Source: Salvelinus alpinus
Taxonomy: Eukaryota > Chordata > Actinopteri > Salmoniformes > Salmonidae
Length of the DNA: 64,000 nucleotides
Assembly (NCBI RefSeq): GCF_045679555.1
Contig: NC_092096.1
Location: forward strand, 28,652,364-28,716,363
Direction: 5' to 3'
Every line of letters begins with the position of its first letter. Position 1 is the stretch's first letter. Positions 13,101 through 43,982 of the stretch are shown here, piece by piece. The position numbers and the translations under genes are program-made. The notes beneath the pieces are model-generated. The model saw nothing but the letters and a program-made list of their open reading frames with translations, ran no database searches and was not told the origin of the DNA.

Positions 13101-13496
13101 CACTCACAATGTAGTTGATCTGAAACATAACCACTGAAGCAATATAATGTGCTGTGCCCAACTCGGAATATGAATGAACACAGACGAGGTGGCCAACGCA
13201 CAGACAGACTATACTCCGTTCTGACCTGGGCTAAAACAGACTAGACCGCCAGGCTATGGGATGGAGGGACTCACCAGTTTCTTGAGGGGGTAAACGTCGT
13301 AGAGGATGCGGCAGTACTCCATGGAGCACTCCACAGCACAGGTCCACAGGGACTTGGACACTGGGGCTAGCGGGATCATGCCCTGGCCACGGCTCTTGGT
13401 CAGCACGTCACACTCCACCTGCTGCCGACTGGACTCTGCCATATAAGGGCAGTGGTCGACCACGAAGGCTGTCTTGTGGGAGACTGAGAACATCAT
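1161..13496 (-). CDS. ints13: Integrator complex subunit 13 (asunder), 16 coding exons
   Basis: INTS13 (Asunder) is part of the INTS10/13/14 arm of the nuclear Integrator complex, which acts in snRNA 3'-end cleavage and transcription attenuation; Asunder also regulates dynein at the nuclear envelope. Coding exons, 5' to 3': 13496-13275, 13119-13045, 12807-12605, 8651-8571, 8333-8243, 7965-7837, 6414-6330, 6186-6094, 5850-5761, 5634-5456, 5075-4908, 4747-4593, 4314-4084, 2195-2062, 1792-1657, 1197-1161. They sum to 2109 bases (702 aa; the human protein is about 706) with matching phases and GT-AG introns. Landmarks are an N-terminal [18 protein letters not shown] (VWA-like fold), [19 protein letters not shown], a lysine/glutamate-rich stretch near residue 590 and the C-terminal [11 protein letters not shown] segment that in human contacts the cleavage module. 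ATG-ATG at 13496 is the only upstream start. Exon 10 has a threefold duplicated donor (separate finding). Confidence 0.96.
1443..1592. mobile_element. palindromic MITE in INTS13 intron 15
   Basis: About 150 bases form an imperfect inverted repeat: the left end AGCAATAAGGC is matched by GCCTTATTGCT at the right, and inside them a TGGTATATGGCCAATATACC arm pairs with a mirrored GTATATTGGCCATATAACA arm. There is no coding capacity. It is a non-autonomous DNA element; I cannot assign the superfamily. Confidence 0.55.
2205..3592 (-). mobile_element. L2-like LINE 3' end, split by an inserted element
   Basis: Two pieces (2205-2308 and 3353-3592) match, in order, the 3' end of the LINE at 42086-43982: the same AAATCAAATG start, the CTTACAGTGAAATGCTTACTTACAAG stretch, then the GCAGCAGTAAAAT and AGAGTAGCAGCAGCGTAAAAG stretches. 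Together they form one 5'-truncated copy interrupted by the element at 2309-3352. It lies in INTS13 intron 13. Confidence 0.6.
2309..3352. mobile_element. non-autonomous DNA transposon inserted in a LINE tail
   Basis: This roughly 1.04-kb block sits exactly between the two LINE pieces. Its ends are short inverted repeats (ACTTCTT at 2309 and AAGAAGT at 3352), and the left side starts with the GGGATAGGGGGCGGTATTTT motif I know from a widespread salmonid repeat. No transposase frame is visible. The superfamily is not assignable by eye. Confidence 0.5.
3652..3953 (+). mobile_element. 302-bp internally deleted Tc1 element
   Basis: It begins CAGTACCAGTCAAAAGT and ends ACTTTTGACTGGTACTG, both flanked by TA. 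Between the ends the left terminal repeat is joined almost directly to the last part of the transposase gene (AACAAGTGCTCAGCATATG onward) seen in the longer relatives at 10535-12465 and 53699-55217. About 1.2 kb is missing, so it looks like a MITE-type deletion product of that family. Confidence 0.75.
4375..4830. repeat. CA/TG-rich simple repeats flanking INTS13 exon 12
   Basis: Two imperfect (CA)n tracts, at about 4460-4515 and 4745-4830, lie in the introns on either side of exon 12 (4593-4747). No transposon ends are visible. Confidence 0.6.
5337..5476 (-). repeat. 57-bp tandem repeat spanning the exon 10 donor of INTS13
   Basis: Units start at 5337, 5394 and 5451, exactly 57 bases apart. 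The first two are full length and nearly identical; the third matches over its first 26 bases and contains the genuine exon end. Each unit carries, on the - strand, TGACTGACTACC, the last codons of the exon, followed by a GTAAG donor. The spacer between donors ends in CCCCATAG. The whole array is open in the INTS13 frame. Confidence 0.85.
6474..6540 (+). repeat. SINE tail fragment
   Basis: CATTTGGCAGACACTCTTAT followed by CCAGAGCGACTTGCAG resembles the conserved 3' segment of fish SINEs also seen at 9080-9212. No head region is visible. It lies in INTS13 intron 6, whose remainder (to 7836) holds only a GA-rich tract near 6885-6925 and a G run near 7055. Confidence 0.45.
8697..9480 (+). mobile_element. 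L1-type LINE ORF2 C-terminal relic, split by a SINE
   Basis: 8697-8840 and 9233-9480 read the same degraded coding sequence as the - strand relic at 18175-25350 (shared TCTCTTTTGGTACTGTCC and GGACCTACAAAC). The frame resembles the L1 ORF2 tail (SFGTVxxWLxFGVQEW-like). The pieces are separated by the SINE at 8841-9232. It lies in INTS13 intron 3. Confidence 0.5.
8841..9232 (+). mobile_element. tRNA-derived SINE with duplicated head and tail segments
   Basis: It starts with an A-box-like CCGGGTGGCGCAGTGGTCTA and has a B-box-like GGGTTCGCGCCC. That GGTTCGCGCCCAGGCTGGGCT stretch occurs twice (8908-8946). The tail unit running from GGCCGGTAGGGATATCC to GATAAGAGCGTCTGCT also occurs twice (about 9023-9113 and 9116-9212), so the copy is longer than usual. 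It is inserted in the L1 relic. Confidence 0.7.
9484..10098 (-). mobile_element. Tc1-like HTH relic element, interrupted by a hAT MITE
   Basis: On the - strand, 9484-9790 encodes [21 protein letters not shown], a Tc1-type helix-turn-helix; related copies are at 39463-39977 and 50011-50487. The element continues at 10017-10098 (GATTGAAGTGGATTT, then CACCTGGATTCACCTG) after the insertion at 9834-10016. It has no DDE catalytic part, so it is a short non-autonomous family of about 0.5 kb. Confidence 0.55.
9834..10016. mobile_element. palindromic hAT-type MITE
   Basis: About 183 bases with long inverted ends: CAGGGATCCACAACCCTG and CCTGGAGAGCTACC at the left are mirrored by GCTCTCCAGGAACAGTGTTG at the right. 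The CAGGG end and an approximate 8-bp flanking repeat (ATATATAC/ATCTACAG) fit the hAT superfamily. It is inserted inside the Tc1-like relic. Confidence 0.6.
10101..10429. mobile_element. non-autonomous hAT element
   Basis: It starts CAGGGTACCCCAACTGGCGG and ends CAGTTGATGATCCCTG. It is flanked by an 8-bp near-duplication, GTCTATGT/GTCAATGT, as expected for hAT. The inside (GTTGGACATAAAAG, TAATTATGTTCCGGCC) matches the copy at 14292-15058. No transposase is present. Confidence 0.65.
10535..12465 (+). mobile_element. Tc1/mariner copy carrying a 5S-SINE, right end decayed
   Basis: The left terminal repeat CAGTACCAGTC follows a TA. The transposase is on the + strand in pieces: the HTH region at 11411-11779 ([19 protein letters not shown], then [16 protein letters not shown]) and the last catalytic region at 12065-12300 ([20 protein letters not shown], i.e. 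the SPDLNxIE motif). The frame is broken between them, and the right terminal repeat is no longer recognisable. A 447-bp SINE interrupts the 5' part. It lies in INTS13 intron 3. Confidence 0.75.
10946..11392 (+). mobile_element. 5S rRNA-derived SINE
   Basis: The head copies 5S rRNA, including GCATACCACCCTG and the pol III internal control region (AAGCTAAGCAGGGTTGG, then TGGATGGGAGACC). An unrelated body follows, and the tail ends CTTACCTGGTTAAATAAA. The tail resembles that of the tRNA-headed SINE at 41127-41365. It is a retroposed element, not a functional 5S gene, because the 3' half of 5S is replaced. Confidence 0.75.
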
Positions 13497-14291
13497 CCCT
13501 GGTTCAGCCCTGTGTGAGTTCTGCTGAGGTGATAGGAGATATTTCGTCTGGTGTTAAAATACCATCTCTTCTCAATTTAGATAAAAAGAGCAAGGCACCA
13601 GTAACGTTAGCTAGCTGCAGCCTACGTACTGACACCAATTTACATTGCTAATATATACAGTAGCTAACTAGGCTGAAAGAGAAACATGCCCTATGACAAT
13701 GTCCTTTAGCTATAATGTCCTTTAGCTGAGATAAGTTACCCTGGCCCCTGCAATGTCGTTAGGATAACAGTCGTTAGCTAGCTTGCTTACTTAACTTGGC
13801 TAGCTAGATTTAATTACAAGCGTTAGCTAGCTAGCTAGTTTCCAGACCGATTAAAAAACTTCATTGCTACGTTAGCTAGCTAGCTAACTAGTGGGTGAGC
13901 CGTCTGCAGAAGTACCTGGGACCGAAGAGACTGAGGCGCGTCGATTTGCCAACGTTAACCCAAGCTAATGTTAGTTTAGTTTGCTAGCCAGATTAGCTAT
14001 CAAACATACTTAGCTTACAAATTAGTCTAAATTAAAGTAAGGTTTTCACACCATATAGCACCCGTATTGTATGGTTCCTTTCCACCAACGAAAATATGGA
14101 TTGTAGTTGTACAACTAAGTTAAAAGCTATCTATGTAGGTAATAAAAAAAACGACATAATGCTGAAGCAAAAAAAAATCAGAGGCGGCTGTAGATGTTAT
14201 TGATGGAACCATGTCCGTCGTGTATGGATGGTCCGTGTCTTACTTCAACATATTTTCATGGTTCCTGTCTTCTTTGCTTAGATAAATTGAG
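13497..14291. promoter_or_regulatory. 5' flank of INTS13, probable promoter and 5' UTR
   Basis: This holds the sequence upstream of the INTS13 start. It is rich in GCTAGCTAGCTA-type short repeats (13740-13890), common near fish promoters. I see no TATA box or further coding exon, and the transcription start cannot be set from sequence alone. Confidence 0.4.
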
Positions 14292-14460
14292 CAGGGTTCC
14301 CCAAGTGGAGGCCCGCGGACCAAATTTGGTTTAATTTGACCCCCAAGTTTTCAGAATTTTCATTGTTGGACATAAAAGGCTGTAAAACACCAGGAAAATA
14401 GATCCAATTGATGTTAATTTTGGAAATATGTCCCCAAGTATTCCCACTCATATGTTTTTA

Positions 14461-14575
14461 ATTTAACTAGGCAAGTCAGTTAAGAACAAATTCTTATTCT
14501 TTCTTATTCTTCTTTACAATGACTTTCGGTGACTGGCCCAACGCTCTAACCACTAGGCTACCTGCCGCCACGTAT
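14461..14575 (-). mobile_element. internally deleted tRNA-derived SINE fragment
   Basis: On the - strand this reads GGCGGCAGGTAGCCTAGTGG (A-box head) at one end and a CTGACTTGCCTAGTTAAATT tail at the other, with most of the body missing. It belongs to the same family as 49340-49472. Confidence 0.5.
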
Positions 14576-14594
14576 TTGATTGTATACCAAAAAA

Positions 14595-14885
14595 TATATA
14601 AATGTATTGGATTTATATAGCACTTTTCTACCAACTGAGCTACCATTTTTGTGTCAGAACATTCACCATACATCAGCTATCAGGTGGAGAGGTGAGGAGT
14701 GATGTATGCCAATTAGGAATGAGGGGGATGATTAGGCGGCCATGATGGAATGTGGCCAGGTTGGGAATTTAGCCATGACACCGGGGTGAAAACCCCTACT
14801 CTTACAATAAACTTCATGGGATTTTGAATGACCACAGAGTCAGGACACCAGTTTTAACGTCCCATCCGAAAGACGGCCCCCAATG
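14595..14885 (-). mobile_element. body fragment of a 5S-type SINE
   Basis: The reverse complement matches the body of the SINE at 11110-11320 (GCCGTCTTTCGGATGGGACG, then GGCTAAATTCCCAACCTGGCC). The 5S head and the tail are absent. Confidence 0.45.
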
Positions 14886-15213
14886 TTCCCAAATGTAATC
14901 AAGGTTTGAAATTATTCTGTTTTAGTCAAATATTAAATCTGTTTAGGCTTCTTGCGGTCAATTTGAAGTGTACGAATATGTTTTTATTATGTTCCGCCCC
15001 CCAGACCATCCTCTCAAGAAAAAATTGTCCCATGGCTGAATTTAGCTGATGATCCCTGCTGTTGAAAATGTGCACAATCCATGTGCAGCATATGACACGT
15101 TCAATTTAAATATTTTTCATTTAAATCGTATAAATCATGTATTTTGACAAATCATGTATTTGCTTTCATTTCAATTTGTCATTATGGCTATACTCTGTAT
15201 TATGATAAGAAAG

Positions 15214-15490
15214 GTTGGAACAGTATTTGTCAGGGCACAATTATGATGGGGAACAGTATCTACTTGATAGGGAACAGTTGACCCAAACCTATCTGATGGG
15301 GTATCAGTACCTGATAGGAAGCAAAGATGGGGAACAAAAGTATCTGCGAACACTGTGATATGGAACTTATCTAATGGGAAACCGTATGGGAACAGTAGGT
15401 ACATTGAATATGGAACAGGGAACAGTAGGTCTATCTAATATGGAACAGTATATGGAACAGTATCTGACAGGGAATTTGGTTGGGAACAGA
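15214..15490 (+). repeat. degenerate GGGAACAGTA-type repeat cluster
   Basis: Short units related to GATAGGGAACAGTATCTGA recur many times at irregular spacing. The right part of the cluster is also present at 25380-25480 in the second copy of the segmental duplication, so the cluster predates the duplication. Confidence 0.6.
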
Positions 15491-15529
15491 ACAAATAACA
15501 AGATGTGCTCGATATTCATTGTCAACACT

Positions 15530-15812
15530 CAAGATATAAAATTCAAAAGGGACTCGCACATCTGAGCGATCTTTGTTGCAGGTGCATGGTAACAGTTGAA
15601 TAAGATGAGAAAAAAAGAAGAAACCCGCACACTGCTCTTGCTAGTATCGCTGCTCTTTATTAAGCTTTATGTATCGGCCTCAAGGCCTTCGTCAGAGCTT
15701 TTTTTGTTTTTTGAAAAAGCTCTGACGAAGACCTTGAGGCCGATACGTAAAGCTTAATAAAGAGCAGTTACACTACCAAGTGCAGTGTGCGGGTTTCTCA
15801 AGACATGAAATT
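15530..15812. mobile_element. foldback (hairpin) element
   Basis: Two arms of about 80 bases (15620-15699 and 15718-15798) are reverse complements with few mismatches, including GGCCTCAAGGCCTTCGTCAG against CTGACGAAGACCTTGAGGCC. The loop is about 18 T/A-rich bases. The flanks CTCAAGATATAAAATT and CTCAAGACATGAAATT look like a long target duplication. It is absent from the equivalent place in copy 2 (around 25545). Confidence 0.7.
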
Positions 15813-16080
15813 GCACAATATATGAATGGATGTCAAACGATTGTTAAATTAAATGTGAGGTATTTTGGCCTTCCTACTGTTATGTTCATTTTGTTCATTT
15901 CATCACTGCTTTTTCAGGACCCCTAAGCTCTTTGACGCCCCTCAGGGGCCGCCTGGTTGAGAATCACAGACCTATAACCAGCAAATGCAATAATAACATT
16001 TTACAATGAGAATCATTCATTGCATATGGAAACTGGAAAACAGTTTCATATTACAATACGGGCCTAAAGAATGCTGTTGC

Positions 16081-16133
16081 ATATATATATATATACTGTA
16101 TATATATATATATATATATATATACTATATACA
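16081..16133. repeat. (TA)n microsatellite
   Basis: An almost uninterrupted TA tract of about 53 bases. It is present only in copy 1 of the segmental duplication. Confidence 0.9.
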
Positions 16134-16523
16134 GTCAATTATTAGACCGTACTTATGTGGGCGTTACAAAGCTGCCCGTCCTGCCAAGTCGCTCAAAAAC
16201 TGATCTCGGAAATGGCAGACCTACATTGGTTTGATAACAACATTGTGGGAGGAAACCCGTCTGTCGGAGACTACTAAAAAAACACCTCCTAAAGTACCCA
16301 TAGTACTCATAGGACTACCCCACCCATTCTCTCAAGTTTGAACTTGATCTAAAAAGCATGCAATGTTTTTTCATTTGAAACAATGTTGAGAAATAAAGTG
16401 GGAACTTTTGAAATACATGCAGCTCATTGGCGGTGATCTCACATGAATTGTTAATTCCGCTGTAACATTTTGCTATCCAGGTTTAACCGTTGATGACTTG
16501 TTGTGATATGTGACATATTTGAG

Positions 16524-38513
<21,990 letters not shown>

Positions 38514-39019
38514 TCTCCGAAACTTTGTCAGAGAAGAGAGAGTCCTGCCTTTGTCAGGACCTACAATATTTACAAGTATTGTGAGCAGCTAAAGATGTAT
38601 TCAATACATGTTTTAATAACTTTAATTACTATGAATTAATATTATTAACATTAGTAGTAGCTTAATAGCTTGGTGGGGACTACGACCAACCAAACCAGCC
38701 ATGAAGCTCAGCTCTGTTGCTCAGATCTCTGGATCTATTGCATATTTAGCACTTTTATGTCACTGATTGTTACATGTACACTGTTACATTTAATGTGTCT
38801 TGTATTGTTAAAATTAGGATTCAATGCCATATGTTTGACTGTATGGTAAATATGGAAGATTATGAATGACAACAATACTTTTCTAATTTAAACAACATAC
38901 AGATTTTTATACAATTTGTGGCCTAGGCCTATCCAAACATTTATAATACTCAAGGTGTGCTTGATTTAGTCAGGAATAATTCCAAAAGCTCAAATTGCGT
39001 TGACCAGGCAAGCCATCAA

Positions 39020-40311
39020 GTATGGAAGCTCGTTCCCGCCACCCAAGAAAAAATATCTGACTACGAGTTATGAGATAATAAGGTATAATTATGAGATAGA
39101 AAGTTATAATTATGAGATAGAATGTCTGGATCATGGACATTGAATAGTCCTGCAGGTCGACCCCTTTTAAAGGGGAAATCTGGGATTCGCACAATAACAA
39201 AGCTTCTCCCACCACAGCTGAGGAATGGGGTAGGAGAAATGTAACCAATCTCAAATACATAGACACAAGGACTCATATGGATGCAAGGACTGACCATCCA
39301 TGAGATACAAATTATATTTTTAAACATGTGTTGAAGCTATACTGTGTTTGTTTACAATTACATTGTTTACACACAAGAGAGTAAACCAAGCTTATATTTT
39401 GGGTTCTGATTGGGTAAGACCGTTACTAATTTCTAAGTTACATTATTGAAGAATCAGTGGCTTTACACTGAATGTAAAAACATATTTCCATGACATAGAC
39501 TGACCAGGTGAATCCAGGTGAAAGCTATGATTCCTTATTGATCTTACTTGTAAAACCCACTTCAATCAGTGTAGATGAAAGGGAAGAGACAGGTTAAAGA
39601 AGGATTTTTATTGAGTCATGGATTGTGCATGTGTGCCATTCAGAGGGTGAAAGGGCAAGACAAAAGATTTAAGTGCCTTTGAACGGGGTATGGTAGTAAG
39701 TGCCAGGCGCATTGGTTTGAGAGTGTCAAGAACTTCAACGCTACTGGGTTTTTCACGCTCAATAGTTTCCCGTGTATATCAAGAATGGTCCACCACCCAA
39801 AGGACATCCAGCCAACTTGACACAACTGTGGAAAGCATTGAAGTCAACATGGGCCAGCATCCCTGTGGAACACTTTCGACACCTTGTAGAGTCCATGACC
39901 CAACAAATTGAGGCTGTTCTGGGGGCAAAAGGGAGTGCAACTCAATATTAGGAAGGTGTTCCTAATGTTTGTACATATTAATTAAATCTGATGTCAACCA
40001 GATGTCATCAAACAGGCACCAACTCACATCAACAAACTCTTCAATACGTTAATATTGAACAATATCACCACAATCACTCTATCTTTTTCTCTCTCTCACA
40101 TTCACACACACAATGTGTGATTGACTATAAGATATGCATAAGGTTATCCTTAGTTGAGGAGGGCCTGATGCAAAGTGCACATTGGATTTATATGATACAG
40201 ATCGCCTGAACATATCTCATAATAATGACTTACTATCATATAATTATGACTTTCTACCTCATAACTCGTAGTCAGATTTTATTTTTGGGTGGCGGGAAAG
40301 AGCTTCCATAC
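39020..40311. mobile_element. foldback-type MITE with a nested Tc1-like copy
   Basis: The left end GTATGGAAGCTCGTTCCCGC and right end GCGGGAAAGAGCTTCCATAC are inverted. The inverted homology continues about 100 bases inward (TGACTACGAGTTATGAG; TATAATTATGAGATAGAAAG). There is no coding sequence of its own. A 0.5-kb Tc1-like element occupies the middle. Confidence 0.65.
39463..39977 (+). mobile_element. short Tc1-like HTH element
   Basis: It encodes GMVVSARRIGLRVSRTSTLL and [20 protein letters not shown] at 39690-39911, a Tc1-type helix-turn-helix without a catalytic domain. It ends GGTGTTCCTAATGTTTGTAC, like the copy at 50011-50487. It sits inside the foldback element. Confidence 0.6.
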
Positions 40312-41041
40312 ATACTCATGGTCACCTCAAGTATTTACAGTAACATTTTTGACCTATGTATTCGATTTTAAGCATTTTGATAGAAGTCTATCGCCATAGA
40401 CTAACCTCTTGAATCAATATATGTTGCTGTATTATTGTGATTTTTTAAAACCAAAGGTATATATGAACTAAGAATCTGCCCTGTGTACAATATTTGTCTT
40501 TCAAGTATTTTGTCAAGTGTATTGTAATTTGTATGTTATCCCAAATAAAATCTAAATTCTTTGTTTTTTTATATAGAACCGTGATTATGTTGGTCGTCCT
40601 TTCAAAGTTCAGGTCAGATACAGTTCTTCTTCCAAATAAACTGCACATGTTCTCATACTTGAAATGGTGTGTTGTGTCTGCCATTGCCCCGACAGTCTTG
40701 TGACTGGTTTGTGACTGATGTTTGTTTGCTTTTGGACTCAAATGTTATCTAGTAACAAAGATTGTCTATCATATTGACAAGATAGTCAAGTGACCGCTTT
40801 AACAATGGAAATACGTGTCCTCAAATATGGAAGGCGGATGGGAGGAGGGGAGATCAGGTGTGACCATTCTATCCAATGAGAGGGCAGATATGCTGTGAAC
40901 AACAGGCGATAGAAATAGATAGAGGACTCATCTTTGCATCTGTGCCATTATAGCGTCTTTGACGGCATTTTAAAGTAGTTCGTTTTCTTCTTTGGCTGAT
41001 TTCTACTAACTCATAGGAATCCCCAACCAGTTGACTACTTT

Positions 41042-41965
41042 AAAATGGTGGAAGCCTTCAATGGCAATGTCCATGCTAAAACGTGTTATATCCATGATGA
41101 ATCCTATATCTATCGCTATGACAACAGGGCTCCCGAGTGGCGCAGCGGTCTAAGGCACTGCATCTCAATGCTAGAGGCGTCACTACAGACCCAGGTTTGA
41201 TTTCAGGCTGTGTTACAACCGGCAGTGATTAGAAGTCCCATAGAGCAGCGCACAATTGGCCCAATGTCGTCTGGGTTAGGGTTTGGCCGTGGTAGGCCGT
41301 CATTGTAAGTAAGAATTTGTTGTTAACTGACTTGCCTAGTTAAATAAAGGTTCAATTTAAAATGAAAAAGAACCTCCGATATAAAGTTTTTTTTTGTCAA
41401 AGTTACCGAAATGCCACGTCTGTCCACTTATATCGTTGCATTCATAACAACCTAACCATTATGACAATTTTATTCCATCAAATAAGCCTCACGTAGCAAA
41501 TTAGCAATTCGATTTTTTGTTGAGCAAATTCGATACTCTCATTGACCTCTGTGCAAAAATTCCTCACGTCGTTAGATTGTTTTCATGGACAGATTTTGGG
41601 CAGAGTAAAACCTCTCGCTTCACGTCTTCCTCTCTGGTAGTAATCAACACAGTCTTTTGTTCAGGCAAATGATTGAACACCCCGGTGTGAAGGAGTGAGT
41701 AGACATGAGATGGTAGCAGATGTCTGACAGTCTGCAGTGAATGCCATGCAGGAGAAGGATCCCGACAGTGAAGAAGGTGCACTTTGTTGTGTTTATAGCG
41801 CAAGTGATACATTGCACTAGTCAAACTCATAAAACATGTAAGAAGTTAGACATCATTGTGAAGGCGGCAAACAGATTTCTGAATCTCCAGGACTTTACAG
41901 CAGAAATGTTACAGGAAATACTGAATGAAGAGGTTCCCCCCTCCGAGGTTCCCGAGCCTGTGTAG
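41042..41965 (+). other. gene-like open stretches of unknown nature
   Basis: At 41045 an ATG in good context opens MVEAFNGNVHAKTCYIHDES, which runs into a SINE at 41127. At 41830-41965 a frame reads KTCKKLDIIVKAANRFLNLQ and EMLQEILNEE before a stop at 41965. They are not linked by obvious splice sites and I recognise neither. They may be pieces of one broken gene, a transposon gene or chance frames. Confidence 0.2.
41127..41365 (+). mobile_element. tRNA-derived SINE
   Basis: It starts GCTCCCGAGTGGCGCAGCGG (A box), has a degraded B box near 41190 (AGGTTTGATTTC), and ends CTGACTTGCCTAGTTAAATA followed by an AAAGG tail. It is a typical full-length salmonid SINE. Confidence 0.75.
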
Positions 41966-42085
41966 GGATCTGAATAGACATTTAAATCTGACTGAAAGAG
42001 TACAGTTTTGGGGTTTTGTTCAAGGTTCGTTATTAAGAGGATATTGAATTCACTAGCTTGAAATCACTGGCCACTTTAATAAATG

Positions 42086-43982
42086 GAACACAAATCAAAT
42101 TTGATTTGTCACATACGCGGAATACAACAAGTGTAGACCTTACAGTGACATGCTTACTTACAGTACAAGCCCTTAACCAACAATGCAGTTTTAAGAAAAA
42201 TACCTGTTAAGTAAAAAAATTAGATAAGCAAAAAATAAGAAATTAAAGAAAAAATAATTAAAAAGCAGCAGTAAAATAACAATAGTGAGGTTATGTACAG
42301 GAGGTACCTGTACAGAGTCAATATGCGTGGGCACCGGTTAGTCGAGGTAATTGAGGTAATATGTAATGTAGGTAGAGTTATTAAAGTGACTATGCATAGA
42401 TAATAAACAGAGAGTAGCAGCAGCGTAAAAGGGGGGTGGGGCAATGCAAATAGCCTGGGTAGCCATTTGATTAGCTGTTCAGGAGTCTTATGGGTTGGGG
42501 GTAGAAGCTGTGTAGAAGCCTCTTCGACCCAGACTTGGAGCTCCGGTAACGCTTTCCGTGCGGTAGCAGAGAGAACAGTCTATGACTAGGGTGGCTGGAG
42601 TCTGACCATTTTTAGGGTTTTCCTCTGACACCGCCTGATATAGAGGTCTTGGATGGCAGGAAGCTTGGCCCCAGTGATGTACTGGGCCGTACACACTACC
42701 CTCTGTAGTGCCTTGCGGTCAGAGGCCGAGCAGTTGCCATACCAGGATCTGAGGACCCATGCCACATCATGCCACATCTTTCAGTCTGAGGAGGAATAGG
42801 TTTTGTCATGCCCTCTTCACAACTGTCTTTTTGTGCTTGGACCATGATAGTTTGTTGGTGAAGTGGACACCAAGGAACTTGAAGCTCTAAACCTGCTTCA
42901 CTCCAGCCCCGTCGATGAGAATGGGGGCGTGCTCGGTCCTCCTTTTCCTGTAGTCCACAATCATCTCCTTTTTCTTGATCACGTTGAGAGAGAGGTTGTT
43001 GTCCTGGCACCACACGGCCAGGTCTCTGACCTCCTCCCTATAGGCTGTCTCATCGTTGTCTGTGATCAGGCCTACAACTGTTGTGTCATCGGCAAACTTA
43101 ATGATGGTGTTGGAGTCGTGCCTGGCCATGCAGTCATGAGTGAACAGGGAGTGCAGGAGGGGACTGAGCACGCACCCCTGAGGGTCCCCTGTGTTGCGGA
43201 TCAGCGTGGCGGATGTGTTGTTACCTGCCCTTACCACCTGGGGGCGGCCCGTCAGGAGGTCGAGGATCCAGTTGCAGAGGGAGGTGTTTAGTCCCAGGGT
43301 ACTTAGCTTAGTGGTGAGCTTGAGGGCACTATGGTGTTGAACGCTGAGCTGTAGTCAATGAATAGCATTCTCACATAGGTGTTCCTTTTGTCCAGGTGTG
43401 ACAGGGCAGTGTGGAGTGCAATAGAGATTGCATCATATGTGGATCTGTTGGGGAGGTATGCAAATTGGTGTGGGTCTAGGGTTTCTGGGATAATGGTGTT
43501 GATGTGAGCCATGACCAGCCTTTCAAAGCACTTCATGGCTACAGACGTGAGTGCTACGGGTTGGTAGTCATTAAGGCAGGTTACCTTAGTGTTCTTGGGC
43601 ACAGGCACTATGGTGGTCTGCTTGAAACATGTTGGTATTACAGACTCCGACAGGGAGAGGTTGAAAATGTCAGTGAAGACACTTGCCAGTTGGTCAGCGC
43701 ATGCTCGGAGTATACATACTGGTAATCCGTCTGGCCCTGCGGCCTTGTGAATGTTGACCTGTTTAAAGGTCTTACTCACATTGGCTACGGAGAGCGTGAT
43801 CACACAGTCGTCTGGAACAGCTGATGCTCTCATGCATGTTTCAGTGTTACTTGCCTCAAAGTGTGCATAGAAGTAATTTAGCTTGTCTGGCATGCTCGTG
43901 TCACTGGGCAGCTCGCGTCTGTGCTTCCCTTTGTAGTCTGTAATAGTTTGCAAGCCCTGCCACATCCGACGAGCATCGGAGC
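42086..43982 (-). mobile_element. 5'-truncated L2-like LINE, reverse transcriptase fragment
   Basis: The - strand encodes the reverse transcriptase: 43303-43965 ([55 protein letters not shown]), 42887-43237 ([34 protein letters not shown] with the catalytic FADD) and 42586-42777. The pieces are in different frames, so it is dead. The 3' UTR runs from about 42480 to 42086. The endonuclease part is missing at the 5' side (truncation near 43982). Confidence 0.8.

Larger units (their letters stand above)
14292..15058. mobile_element. non-autonomous hAT element with SINE insertions
   Basis: The ends CAGGGTTCCCCAAGTGGAGG and TAGCTGATGATCCCTG and the interior match the copy at 10101-10429. The match is interrupted between about 14461 and 14885 by SINE-derived sequence. 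The flanking 8 bases do not match, so the duplication has decayed. Confidence 0.6.
38514..40640 (+). other. 3' UTR or 3' flank of ano6
   Basis: This follows the ano6 stop. The first canonical AATAAA is far downstream, at 40544-40549, with another at 40635. The tail before 40544 is T-rich and lacks repeats, so the 3' UTR may reach there and include the foldback element at 39020-40311. No gene of its own is seen. Confidence 0.4.

Noticed and set aside
42863-43291. 142-codon + strand frame
   Set aside because: It is the antisense of the LINE reverse transcriptase with its FADD motif.
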